Of a stretch of DNA of 64,000 nt, positions 1 through 8,281 are shown in pieces. The position numbers and the translations under genes were made by a program. Position 1 is the first letter of the stretch, and each line of letters opens with the position of its first letter. The stretch is from positions 124,001 to 188,000 of the forward strand of contig JAKVCV010000002.1 in assembly GCA_022448945.1 (NCBI GenBank), read 5' to 3'. The notes beneath the pieces are model-generated. The model was given only the letters and a program-made list of their open reading frames with translations, was not told the DNA's origin and searched no databases. This DNA comes from Saprospiraceae bacterium (GTDB taxonomy: Bacteria; Bacteroidota; Bacteroidia; Chitinophagales; Saprospiraceae).

Positions 1-45
1 CTCAAAAGATCTTAATAAATCAATTGATTCCTAGAGCATATAGTT

Positions 46-1104
46 TTATTGACTTCTTAACCACCGCCAGTAAATTTTAGCATTTCTAAGATGTGTTTTG
101 TGTGTTTTTGCAAAGGCGTGGGTGTTTACTTCACCTTCTTTATCTGGTTTAGCACAGAAGAACATATAATCGTGTTTTTCATAATTTAGCACAGCATCGA
201 TAGAATTTATTGAAGACATGTAGATCGGTCCAGGCGGCAATCCAGGATTAAGATAAGTATTGTAAGGTGATTTAAATTCTAAATGTCGATTCAACACCCT
301 TGTAATAGAAAAATCTCCAATTCCAAAAATAACTGTTGGGTCAGCTTCTAATTTCCAACCTTTCGTTTTTAAGCGATTGAGGTATACCCCTGCTATTCTT
401 GGGCGTTCAGGTTTATATTTAGTTTCAGATTCAACTATGGAGGCTAATATATAGATTTCCGTTTGGCTAAGACCTAATAAATTGGCTTTTTCTTTACGTT
501 CATTATTCCAAAATTTAGCATTTTCTTTTAGCATTCTCTTCCAGAATTCTATTACAGTGCAATTCCAATATAGATAATACGTGTCTGGGATAAACACTGC
601 CATTACAGTTTCAGGGGTGTATCCAAATTGCTTTAGATAATTCGTGTCCTTGAGTAAGTCTATTATTTCTGCAGAATCTGCAGCGATTTTACTGCCTACA
701 TAAGCAGCTAGTTGCTCTTTGACTCTAAAATTGTGAAAGGTTAATTTGATTTCTAGTTGATGTCCTTGAAGTATACGAATTAATTGGCGGTTGTTTTTTG
801 TAGTTTTTGGTATTTTATATTTACCAGATTTTAGATTGTAGGATATGATATATTGTGTAGTTAATAAGAAACTATTACCACTTTTAACAATTTTTTGTTC
901 TTCAAGGATTTCAGATAACTCCTTTAAGCTACAATTTTTTGGAATGGTAAGTAGAGTATCATTATTAAGATTTAGGTTGTTGCCCAAAACTTGTTGGTAC
1001 AAATAAAAACCCGTACTGGCCCCTAAGAGAAAAAGTGCCAATAACGTACCAAAGAAGATAGTTAACCAAGAGCGCACTGTTTTTTCATTGGTCGAGTTTG
1101 CCAT
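46..1104 (-). CDS. mltG: Endolytic murein transglycosylase MltG
   Basis: A membrane-anchored lytic transglycosylase of the YceG/MltG family, which cuts nascent peptidoglycan strands and so limits glycan length. A single N-terminal transmembrane segment lies at about residues 13-36. The YceG-like catalytic domain follows, with the family signature at about 218-265: SIVESET, containing the likely catalytic Glu225, then RPRIAGVYLNRL and LEADPTV. The 352-residue length is normal for the family. It lies 36 nt downstream of panB on the same strand, so the two are probably co-transcribed. The pairing of a cell-wall gene with a vitamin gene looks incidental. The motifs make the family assignment firm; activity is inferred from the family. 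Confidence 0.95.
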   Translation of the reverse strand: MANSTNEKTVRSWLTIFFGTLLALFLLGASTGFYLYQQVLGNNLNLNNDTLLTIPKNCSLKELSEILEEQKIVKSGNSFLLTTQYIISYNLKSGKYKIPKTTKNNRQLIRILQGHQLEIKLTFHNFRVKEQLAAYVGSKIAADSAEIIDLLKDTNYLKQFGYTPETVMAVFIPDTYYLYWNCTVIEFWKRMLKENAKFWNNERKEKANLLGLSQTEIYILASIVESETKYKPERPRIAGVYLNRLKTKGWKLEADPTVIFGIGDFSITRVLNRHLEFKSPYNTYLNPGLPPGPIYMSSINSIDAVLNYEKHDYMFFCAKPDKEGEVNTHAFAKTHKTHLRNAKIYWRWLRSQ

Positions 1105-1140
1105 TTATATTGATGAGTTTAATGTTAAGTATAACAATAG

Positions 1141-1956
1141 TTAGTATTGTTCTTGATTGTTCGGAAAATCTCCCGTCTTAACATCGTTGATATAACGTTT
1201 TGTAGCATCTTTCATTTCATCAAATAATTCTAAATACCTTCTGAGGAAACGAGGTTGAAAATCTTTGGTTATTCCCATCATGTCGTGTGTAACAAGTACT
1301 TGACCATCAACCATTGATCCTGCCCCAATGCCAATTACAGGAACTGAAACCGAATTAGCTACTTTTTGTGCTAAAACAGCAGGGATTTTTTCTAGAATAA
1401 TTGAAAAACACCCTAATTCTTCTAGTAATTTTGCATCTTTAAGAAGCTGGTTGGCTTCAGCTTTTTCTTTGGCACGAACGGAATATGTACCAAATTTATA
1501 TATGGACTGAGGAGTTAAACCTAAATGTCCCATAACAGGTACACCAGCACTTAGAATTCTACTTATTGAATCACTTACTTCGATGCCACCCTCCAACTTA
1601 ACACCATGTGCACCAGATTCTTTCATAATACGAATAGTTGAGGCAAGTGCAAGTGTGGAATTCCCCTGATATGAACCAAATGGTAAATCAACTACTACAA
1701 ATGCACGGTCAACAGCACGGACAACAGATTGTGCATGATATATCATATGATCTAAAGTAATCGGAAGTGTAGTTTCATGACCTGCTATTACATTCGAGGC
1801 TGAATCACCTACTAAGAGAATATCTATACCTGCAGCATCTAAAATTCTAGCCATAGAATAATCATAAGCTGTAAGCATGGAAATTTTCTCCTTACGCTGT
1901 TTCATTGCAATTAAAACATGTGTTGTGATTCGTTTTATTTGTTTATGAATAGACAT
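1141..1956 (-). CDS. panB: 3-methyl-2-oxobutanoate hydroxymethyltransferase PanB
   Basis: Catalyses the first committed step of pantothenate synthesis: transfer of a hydroxymethyl group from 5,10-methylene-THF to 2-oxoisovalerate, giving ketopantoate. The 271-residue protein carries the KPHMT hallmarks: [10 protein letters not shown] near residue 27, the metal-binding Asp of VGDSAS, the DLPFGSY stretch, [16 protein letters not shown], the proton-transfer Glu in ILEKIPA, and GIGAG near the C-terminus. It heads a probable two-gene operon with mltG. The next pantothenate gene, panC, is 13 kb away on the same strand, so the pathway is not clustered here. No panD is seen in the window. Confidence 0.96.
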   Translation of the reverse strand: MSIHKQIKRITTHVLIAMKQRKEKISMLTAYDYSMARILDAAGIDILLVGDSASNVIAGHETTLPITLDHMIYHAQSVVRAVDRAFVVVDLPFGSYQGNSTLALASTIRIMKESGAHGVKLEGGIEVSDSISRILSAGVPVMGHLGLTPQSIYKFGTYSVRAKEKAEANQLLKDAKLLEELGCFSIILEKIPAVLAQKVANSVSVPVIGIGAGSMVDGQVLVTHDMMGITKDFQPRFLRRYLELFDEMKDATKRYINDVKTGDFPNNQEQY

Positions 1957-2047
1957 TTTTTTTAGTTTTTAAGCTTTGATTTTGTATTTAGGGGATAATA
2001 CTAAAAATCTAATACAAGTTCATTTTGAATGAATTTTGAACTTTTTC

Positions 2048-2086
2048 TTAACTGCAAAGATGTGAATTAATTATTTAGTTAGCAAA
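2048..2086 (-). promoter_or_regulatory. Predicted promoter of panB-mltG
   Basis: On the minus strand TTTG (2086-2083) is followed after 20 nt by CATCTTTG (2062-2055). This is close to the Bacteroidota primary sigma consensus (TTTG, about 19 nt, TAnnTTTG). The predicted start is near 2048, giving a leader of roughly 90 nt ahead of panB. Pattern match only. Confidence 0.5.
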
Positions 2087-2205
2087 TATTACTCTATTAT
2101 TGCACAATCATGATAGAAACTTCGAAGATATTCATTAGTTTTGTCATTGCATATTTAGTTTCTAAATCTTTTTATAGCTAGACTTAGTCTTATAAATTTA
2201 TATAC

Positions 2206-3315
2206 ATGAAATTTAATTTTTTATTGTGCAGTGCATTGAGTTTTGTTCTGTTTTCACAATATAGTTGTTCTAATGAAGTAGAAGTTATTGGAATATGGAA
2301 GGATATTCCAGTAGTTTATGCAGTAATTAGAAATGAAGATAGCCTTAGTTATATAAGTGTGCAACGTGCATATTTGCCACCTAATCAAAGTGCACTTGAA
2401 GTTGCACAAATTCCAGATTCCTTATATTTTGATACGTCTGAAGTTGATGTCTCATTATTTAAATTAGATCAGGGGGACACTTTGCCCTGGCCTTATCCAT
2501 TAGAATATGTCAACCTAGCAGATGAGGGTGTTAATCGTGACTCTGGTATTTTTGCACATGATCCTGCTTATGCATACAAGATTAGAGGTAATGTAAACAG
2601 AACACTTTTTCTAAAAATTGATAATCAAAAAACAGGAAATACATTTACTGCAACCACGGAGTCAGTCCGATCGACGGTTTCAAATTTATATACGATTCCA
2701 TCATATTATTATATTCCGTATAAGCCTATAGAGTGGCGTGAAATTAATAACCAGGGAGAAGAAGTATATGCTTCTCTTATTGTTGATATGACGGGAAATG
2801 GTTTTGCCTCAATCTATGATTATAAATTCAGGTTTCATTATAAAGAATATCAAGTAGATCTCCAAGGTGATCCTGTCGTAGGTACCGAGGTAAATAAATC
2901 TATAGAATGGAGAGCAGTTAGTGATTTCATCCCAACAGCAGCTAATTTGAATAAACGAACAATTAGTGGAGAAGCGTTTTATCAGTTTATAGCTTCTAAG
3001 TTATCAGATGTTAGTGGCACTAATACCAGGAGATGTGCTGCACATATTGAAGTATATGTTGATGGAGGTTCTGCTAGTTTGAGAGATTATATTAAAGCAA
3101 GGCAAGCAAATGAAGGTTTTGTCGCAGGTCTTTATCCAGCTGAACCCTATTCAAATGTTACAAATGGTTTTGGTGTCTTTGCTACAGCTGGAAGATTAGA
3201 ACGTCAAGATAGGTCAACAGACCCAAGGCTAATGGAAATGTCTTCGCTAACAATTCAGCATATGATAGAAGGAGACATAACAAAACACTTGGGCTTCGAA
3301 TCTTCATGTTATTAA
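2206..3315 (+). CDS. Uncharacterised secreted protein or lipoprotein (369 aa)
   Basis: Function not recognised. The N-terminus has a hydrophobic signal segment ending at Cys21 (YSC). This could be a lipobox, although the residues before the Cys are not canonical. The opening after the Cys (short acidic stretch, 'IPVVYAVI..EDSLSYISVQRAYL', then 'ALEVAQIPDSLYF') resembles a group of Bacteroidota outer-surface lipoproteins related to the DUF4249 type; that is a recollection of pattern, not an alignment. There is no obvious enzyme motif. It stands alone, divergent from panB and upstream of dnaK, with about 320 nt separating it from dnaK. Likely cell-envelope location; role unknown. Confidence 0.7.
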   Translation: MKFNFLLCSALSFVLFSQYSCSNEVEVIGIWKDIPVVYAVIRNEDSLSYISVQRAYLPPNQSALEVAQIPDSLYFDTSEVDVSLFKLDQGDTLPWPYPLEYVNLADEGVNRDSGIFAHDPAYAYKIRGNVNRTLFLKIDNQKTGNTFTATTESVRSTVSNLYTIPSYYYIPYKPIEWREINNQGEEVYASLIVDMTGNGFASIYDYKFRFHYKEYQVDLQGDPVVGTEVNKSIEWRAVSDFIPTAANLNKRTISGEAFYQFIASKLSDVSGTNTRRCAAHIEVYVDGGSASLRDYIKARQANEGFVAGLYPAEPYSNVTNGFGVFATAGRLERQDRSTDPRLMEMSSLTIQHMIEGDITKHLGFESSCY

Positions 3316-3480
3316 ACTGCTTTTCACCTAAATAATTCCACCCTTTTTAGGATTCTTATGCTATTTTAGTTAGATCTATAACTATGGCTAACTGTGTTTA
3401 ATTCACTCATAATATGAATTTCATTACATTTAGTTAGATTTCTTTTCCCACTACTTGTTTTTGTATCCATATAGACATTT

Positions 3481-3590
3481 TGACAGTTTGGCAGAAAAAT
3501 GTCAGACAAAAATTGGTGGAGTTGATGAAATTATGTCAATTTTTCATTTTTGTCAGAATGGTATATCAGTTGATTATAGTGATTTGTCAA
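3481..3590 (+). promoter_or_regulatory. Repeated TGNCAR elements upstream of dnaK
   Basis: Six near-identical hexamers lie in the 160 nt before dnaK: TGACAG (3481), TGGCAG (3489), TGTCAG (3500), TGTCAA (3534), TGTCAG (3551) and TGTCAA (3585). The last four start 34, 17 and 34 nt apart. The rest of the 324-nt gap, 3316-3480, shows nothing else I can support. The position suggests a heat-shock operator or alternative promoter region, which is an inference. Confidence 0.4.
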
Positions 3591-3639
3591 CAGTCTTTTT
3601 TTGACTTATTAGATTTTTTAAAACTTAATAACATAAATT

Positions 3640-5532
3640 ATGAGCAAAATCATTGGTATAGACTTAGGAACAACAAACTCTTGTGTCGCTGTTATGGAGG
3701 GTAATGAACCTGTGGTAATTACCAATAACGAAGGTAAACGTACAACACCTTCAATTATCGGTTTTTTAGATAACGGAGAACGTAAGATTGGTGATCCTGC
3801 AAAACGTCAGGCTATTACTAATCCTAAACATACAATAATGTCTATAAAGCGTTTTATGGGCGTTCGCTACAGCGAAATTGAAGAAGAAGCATCTTTAATG
3901 CCTTATGAGGTTGTTAAAGGTAATAATGATACGGTCCGCGTAAAGATAAGTGATAGAGAGTATACACCTCAGGAAATTTCTGCTATGGTATTACAGAAAA
4001 TGAAAAAAATTGCTGAAGAATACTTGGGCCAAGAAGTGACAGAAGCAGTAGTAACTGTTCCTGCATATTTTAATGATTCACAACGTCAGGCAACTAAAGA
4101 AGCTGGTGAAATCGCTGGTTTGGCTGTGCGTAGAATCATTAATGAGCCTACTGCTGCAGCGTTAGCATATGGTATGGATAAAGGTGATAAAGATATGAAA
4201 ATTGTAGTATATGACCTTGGAGGTGGCACCTTTGATGTATCTGTTCTTGAGTTAGGTGGAGGTGTTTTTGAAGTTAAAGCTACAAATGGAGATACTCATT
4301 TGGGAGGAGATGATTTTGATCGCGTAATTATGAACTGGTTAATGGAGGAGTTCAAAAATCAGGAAGGAGATGATTTATCTGAAAATGCTGAGGCTTTACA
4401 ACGATTAAAAGAGGCTTCAGAAAAAGCAAAAATCGAGCTTTCTTCATCTAATAGCACTGATATTAATTTACCTTATATTTCTTTTGGCCCCTCGGGAGCA
4501 AAACATTTGGTAAGATCGTTGACACGTGCTAAATTTGAACAATTGGCTCATGATTTGATACAGCGTACTGTTGAACCATGTAAACAAGCTTTAGAAGATG
4601 CAGGTATGACTTTAGCAGATATTGATGAGGTGATAATGGTTGGAGGTTCTACGCGTATTCCTGCTATCCTTGAAGCTGTTGAGAAGTTTTTTAATAAAAA
4701 ACCAAATAGAAGTGTTAACCCTGATGAAGTGGTTGCACTTGGAGCAGCTATTCAGGGAGGTGTATTAAGTGGAGATGTAAAGGATGTACTTCTTTTAGAT
4801 GTAACACCTTTGTCTTTGGGAATTGAAACAATGGGTGGAGTATTCACAAAAGTTATTGAGGCTAATACAACTATTCCTTCGAGTAAATCTCAAGTCTTTT
4901 CTACTGCTCAGGATAATCAGCCCTCAGTAGAAATTAACGTGTTACAAGGGGAACGTCCTATGGCTAGAGATAATCGTTCTATAGGAAAATTTAATCTTGA
5001 TGGTATTCCTCCAATGCGAAGAGGTGAGGCTCAGATAGAAGTTACTTTTGATATTGATGCTAATGGTATTTTGAAAGTTTCTGCAAAAGAACAAAAAACA
5101 GGAAAGGAACAATCAATTCGTATTGAAGCTTCAACAGGATTGTCAGATGAAGAAATCCAACGTATGAAAAATGAAGCTGAAGCTAATGCTGAAAGTGATA
5201 AAAAGGCACGTGAAAATGTTGATAAGATCAATGAAGCAGATTCTGTAATCTTTCAAACTGAAAAACAATTGGAAGAATATGGTGACAAAATACCTGCTGA
5301 TGCAAAATCAACTATTGAAGAAGCTGTAGCTAAACTTAAAGAAGCACATCAGCGTCAGGATGTTGATGCCATCAATCGTGAATTGGAAGCTGTAAATGCT
5401 GCTTGGTCTGCTGCTACACAAAACATGGATCCAAATGCTCAAGCAAATCCAAATGGTGAAAATGTAAATGATAATGAAAACTCTGAGAGCGAGGATGTTA
5501 CTGATGTAGAATTTGAAGAAGTTGATAAATAA
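3640..5532 (+). CDS. dnaK: Molecular chaperone DnaK (Hsp70)
   Basis: ATP-dependent cytosolic Hsp70 that binds unfolded polypeptides and works with DnaJ and GrpE. The 630-residue protein is full length. It starts with the phosphate-1 loop [14 protein letters not shown], carries [11 protein letters not shown] and the phosphate-2 motif [18 protein letters not shown] in the nucleotide-binding domain, and the substrate domain including [15 protein letters not shown] lid and an Asn/Glu-rich tail follow, ending in EFEEVDK. It is monocistronic: neither dnaJ nor grpE is adjacent. A hairpin about 40 nt downstream probably ends transcription. The upstream repeat array suggests stress control. Confidence 0.99.
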   Translation: MSKIIGIDLGTTNSCVAVMEGNEPVVITNNEGKRTTPSIIGFLDNGERKIGDPAKRQAITNPKHTIMSIKRFMGVRYSEIEEEASLMPYEVVKGNNDTVRVKISDREYTPQEISAMVLQKMKKIAEEYLGQEVTEAVVTVPAYFNDSQRQATKEAGEIAGLAVRRIINEPTAAALAYGMDKGDKDMKIVVYDLGGGTFDVSVLELGGGVFEVKATNGDTHLGGDDFDRVIMNWLMEEFKNQEGDDLSENAEALQRLKEASEKAKIELSSSNSTDINLPYISFGPSGAKHLVRSLTRAKFEQLAHDLIQRTVEPCKQALEDAGMTLADIDEVIMVGGSTRIPAILEAVEKFFNKKPNRSVNPDEVVALGAAIQGGVLSGDVKDVLLLDVTPLSLGIETMGGVFTKVIEANTTIPSSKSQVFSTAQDNQPSVEINVLQGERPMARDNRSIGKFNLDGIPPMRRGEAQIEVTFDIDANGILKVSAKEQKTGKEQSIRIEASTGLSDEEIQRMKNEAEANAESDKKARENVDKINEADSVIFQTEKQLEEYGDKIPADAKSTIEEAVAKLKEAHQRQDVDAINRELEAVNAAWSAATQNMDPNAQANPNGENVNDNENSESEDVTDVEFEEVDK

Positions 5533-5569
5533 TCTTTTTCACAAAAAACATTCGAAATAAAGTTTCTAT

Positions 5570-5606
5570 GATAGCAGGGTCACTAAATCTGATTCTGCTA
5601 TTGTTT
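5570..5606 (+). terminator. Probable dnaK terminator
   Basis: A 12-bp stem (5570-5581 with 5591-5602), including three G-U pairs when read as + strand RNA, closes a 9-nt loop. It is followed by GTTTTAT. It lies about 40 nt past the dnaK stop codon. The T tract is weak, so confidence is moderate. Confidence 0.5.
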
Positions 5607-5727
5607 TATAATAAACTCCCTATGTACTTCTTTTGTGACTAATGGCAAAAGAATAAATGTATAGTTTAAATTCTTTTAGCTGTAGTTTTTTTTGTTTTAA
5701 AAAAAATGTTTTTTTAAAAATAAATAC

Positions 5728-5735
5728 TATCTTTG
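5728..5735 (+). promoter_or_regulatory. -7 element of the rplS promoter
   Basis: TATCTTTG matches the Bacteroidota -7 consensus TAnnTTTG exactly. It sits 52 nt before the rplS start codon, placing transcription start near 5742. The -33 region is T-rich but has no clean TTTG at the ideal distance. Confidence 0.5.
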
Positions 5736-5786
5736 CGAACAGTTTTAAATGAGTTTACGGAAATTATATAAAAATATAAAAATACA

Positions 5787-6215
5787 ATGAGTAATTTAAT
5801 TAATTTTGTTGAAGAAGAAACAGCCCGGGACTTAAGTAATTTTGATTTCTTTAAGTCAGGAGATACAGTGGCGGTGAGTTATAGAATTATTGAAGGAAAT
5901 AAGCAGCGTCTTCAGGTATTTCGTGGTGATGTAATTCAAATAAAAGGTACAGGAGTTTCTAAAACATTTACTGTAAGGAAAATTTCTCATGGAGTAGGCG
6001 TTGAAAGGATTTTCCCATTAAATTCTCCAGCTATTGCTTCTATCAAAAATTTAAAGAAAGGAAACGTGCGTCGTGCAAGATTGTATTATCTTCGTGAACT
6101 GACTGGAAAATCTTCACGTATTAAAGAAAAGCAATTTACTAAAAAAATTGATGATAAACTTAAAGGCAAGACTCGCAAAATGAGTTGGGTTTGGGAGGAT
6201 AAGGTTTATAAATAA
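5787..6215 (+). CDS. rplS: 50S ribosomal protein L19
   Basis: Large-subunit ribosomal protein located at the 30S-50S interface. The L19 signature is clear: [13 protein letters not shown] near residue 24, [31 protein letters not shown] at 70-92 and [18 protein letters not shown]. The 142 residues include a basic C-terminal tail (after about 115) somewhat longer than the core family, which is common in this phylum. It is transcribed alone, from its own promoter, and is closed by a strong palindromic terminator shared with the convergent prenyl synthase gene. Confidence 0.97.
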   Translation: MSNLINFVEEETARDLSNFDFFKSGDTVAVSYRIIEGNKQRLQVFRGDVIQIKGTGVSKTFTVRKISHGVGVERIFPLNSPAIASIKNLKKGNVRRARLYYLRELTGKSSRIKEKQFTKKIDDKLKGKTRKMSWVWEDKVYK

Positions 6216-6227
6216 TTGTAAACTCCA

Positions 6228-6278
6228 ATAACTAAAAATGCTGCATAGAATTTAATTCTATGCAGCATTTTTAGTTAT
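6228..6278. terminator. Bidirectional terminator between rplS and the prenyl synthase
   Basis: A perfect inverted repeat: 25-bp arms (6228-6252 and 6254-6278) around a single central base. The arms carry A/T-rich outer ends that supply U tracts in either direction. It lies 13 nt past the rplS stop and 34 nt past the end of the convergent prenyl synthase gene. Confidence 0.9.
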
Positions 6279-6311
6279 ATACAATAATGTGTATGTTTTT
6301 TTTATACTCGA

Positions 6312-7283
6312 TTAGTACTCACGGTCCATTAAAGATTTTAACAAATCTAATAATTGTACTTTTTTTTGATCAGGTTTTTTCAATTGGTTTAAGCAATTTA
6401 TTGCATTATTGTAATACAATTTTATTATAGTTTCCATTTCATTAGGGATGCCAAGCTTATTAAAAATTGCTGTTACATTTTTAATTTTAGTTGCTTGTTG
6501 GGATACTGGTGAAGAAGTGCTAAGCCAATTTTCTAGTTTTGTCTTTGTTTCCGCATCGGCTAATTCAAGGGCTTTGATAACAAGGTATGTTTTTTTGTTT
6601 TGAAGGATATCGCCACCTATCCGTTTCCCTAATTTTGCCTTCTTACCGTATGTATCCAGAAAATCGTCTTGCATCTGAAACGCAATGCCCATATTTTTAC
6701 CAAATTCTGCAACCAATTCCGATTCGCTTTCTGTTGCCCCGCCAATTAGTGCTCCTATTTTCATTGCTCCATAAAGTAAGATAGATGTTTTTAGTTCGAT
6801 CATACGTTTATATTCATCAATGCTAACTTTGGCTGTGGTTTCAAAATTCATGTCCATTTGCTGACCTTCACAAACGGAAATGGCAACGCTGTTAAAAGTT
6901 GATAATACAGGAGCTAATACCTTAGAAGGTACTTTGTTAAGGTATTTATAAGCATAGACTAACATTACGTCACCAGAAAGAATTGCAGTATTGGTATTGT
7001 ATTTTTCGTGAACAGTTGCCTGCCCCCTTCTAAGAGCAGACTTATCCATAATGTCATCGTGTAATAAAGAAAAATTGTGAAAAATTTCTATAGCATAGGC
7101 AGCTGGGAAAGCAGCAGAAATATCTTCGGAAAAAATTTGACAGGACATTAAGGTTAAAAGAGGTCGAATACGTTTACCTCCTAAAGATAAAATGTAATCT
7201 AAAGGTTCATAGAGTTCTTTAGGATTATATGAAGAAAAGTTATTTTCTTCTAGGTAAATATTGAATTGTTCGTTTAAGTCCAT
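6312..7283 (-). CDS. Polyprenyl (isoprenyl) diphosphate synthase
   Basis: A trans-prenyltransferase that condenses IPP with allylic diphosphates. Both aspartate-rich motifs are present: DDIMD at residues 76-80, followed by RRGQ, and DDFLD at 206-210. The substrate-binding GGKRIRP is at 35-41. The 323-residue length is typical. The first motif lacks the two-residue insertion seen in classical bacterial farnesyl diphosphate synthases (DDxxxxD). A product longer than C15 (geranylgeranyl or a quinone side-chain precursor) is therefore possible, but chain length cannot be read reliably. It lies about 100 nt downstream of the inositol-phosphatase-family gene on the same strand and ends at the shared palindromic terminator. 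Confidence 0.92.
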   Translation of the reverse strand: MDLNEQFNIYLEENNFSSYNPKELYEPLDYILSLGGKRIRPLLTLMSCQIFSEDISAAFPAAYAIEIFHNFSLLHDDIMDKSALRRGQATVHEKYNTNTAILSGDVMLVYAYKYLNKVPSKVLAPVLSTFNSVAISVCEGQQMDMNFETTAKVSIDEYKRMIELKTSILLYGAMKIGALIGGATESESELVAEFGKNMGIAFQMQDDFLDTYGKKAKLGKRIGGDILQNKKTYLVIKALELADAETKTKLENWLSTSSPVSQQATKIKNVTAIFNKLGIPNEMETIIKLYYNNAINCLNQLKKPDQKKVQLLDLLKSLMDREY

Positions 7284-7384
7284 AATTGAATTTTAATTAT
7301 GAAATTTTAAGTTAGTGATCTCTGATAATTTAATGTCACGTTTTTATTATGTATAATACACATAAATAAGTTTCAGGACTATAT

Positions 7385-8176
7385 TTATTTAAAGTTTTTT
7401 ATTGTAGAATCTACAAGATGTCTGTATATCGTTGGATTTCCTGCAACTATTTCTCTTCCATAGATGTAATTATCGCCTCCTATAAAATCACCTACCATTC
7501 CTCCTGCATTTTGAACTATAAATGCACCACCAGCAACATCCCATGGAGATAGACTATATTCAAAATATCCATCAAACCGACCACAGGCTACATAAGCTAG
7601 ATCTAACGCAGCAGAACCAATTCTCCTGACTCCTCTTGTTTCTAGGATTAGTGGTTTTAGCATTTTAAGATAGGATTCAATATAGTCAAAATCATAATAA
7701 GGGAAACCTGTAGCCAAAAGCGATTCTTGAATGGTGTTGGTGGAACTTACTTTGATAATTTTTTTATTTAAAAAGGACTTGTTTGCTCCGTAACTATAAA
7801 AAGTCTCATCCTGCATAATAGAATGGACAATACCCAAAATGGTTTTGCCTTCATGTTGTAAAGCGACAGATATTGCAAAAAATGGTAAATGATGTAAAAA
7901 ATTTGTAGTGCCGTCTAAAGGGTCTATTATCCACTGCCAGTCTTTATATACATGTTTGACTGTTTCCTCTTCAGCAAGAAAAGATGCATCAGGAAGTAAT
8001 TGACCAAGTTTTTCAATGAGTATTTTTTCAGCTGTCTTATCTACGTAACTAACTAAATGATTTCGTTCTTTGAATTCTATCTCTTGAGCACTAACCTTAC
8101 CTAGTTCTTTTTTAAGAAAGGTAGCAGTTTCTTTTATAATCTGGCAAGATTGCATACAAACGTGCTCTATGTTCAT
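7385..8176 (-). CDS. Inositol monophosphatase family protein (SuhB-like)
   Basis: A Mg2+-dependent phosphatase of the IMPase/SuhB superfamily. Metal-binding motifs are visible: the EEET segment near residue 70, WIIDPLDGTTNF near 85-96 and the second signature WDVAGGAFIVQNAGG near 213-227. At 263 residues it matches the family. Members hydrolyse inositol phosphates, histidinol phosphate or 3'-phosphoadenosine phosphate (CysQ); the sequence does not let me choose. Nothing nearby indicates a pathway. It begins about 20 nt after the hppA terminator, so it probably has its own promoter or is read through. Confidence 0.9.
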   Translation of the reverse strand: MNIEHVCMQSCQIIKETATFLKKELGKVSAQEIEFKERNHLVSYVDKTAEKILIEKLGQLLPDASFLAEEETVKHVYKDWQWIIDPLDGTTNFLHHLPFFAISVALQHEGKTILGIVHSIMQDETFYSYGANKSFLNKKIIKVSSTNTIQESLLATGFPYYDFDYIESYLKMLKPLILETRGVRRIGSAALDLAYVACGRFDGYFEYSLSPWDVAGGAFIVQNAGGMVGDFIGGDNYIYGREIVAGNPTIYRHLVDSTIKNFK

Positions 8177-8189
8177 AATGAATATTTTA

Positions 8190-8230
8190 ATTAAAAAAAG
8201 TCCCTAATGCAATAATACAAAAGGGACTTT
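8190..8230 (-). terminator. Terminator after the pyrophosphatase gene
   Basis: Nine-bp arms AAAGTCCCT (8197-8205) and AGGGACTTT (8222-8230) enclose a 16-nt loop. In the minus direction they are followed by a run of seven T. It lies about 50 nt past the hppA stop codon. Confidence 0.8.
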
Positions 8231-8281
8231 AAATAATATTATAATCAAAGAAATATCTGAAAATGATATTTAATTAAGCAT

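Noticed and set aside
3480-3704. 74-residue + strand ORF before and into dnaK
   Set aside because: Overlaps the start of dnaK in another frame, and its first half covers the repeat array; no protein-like features.
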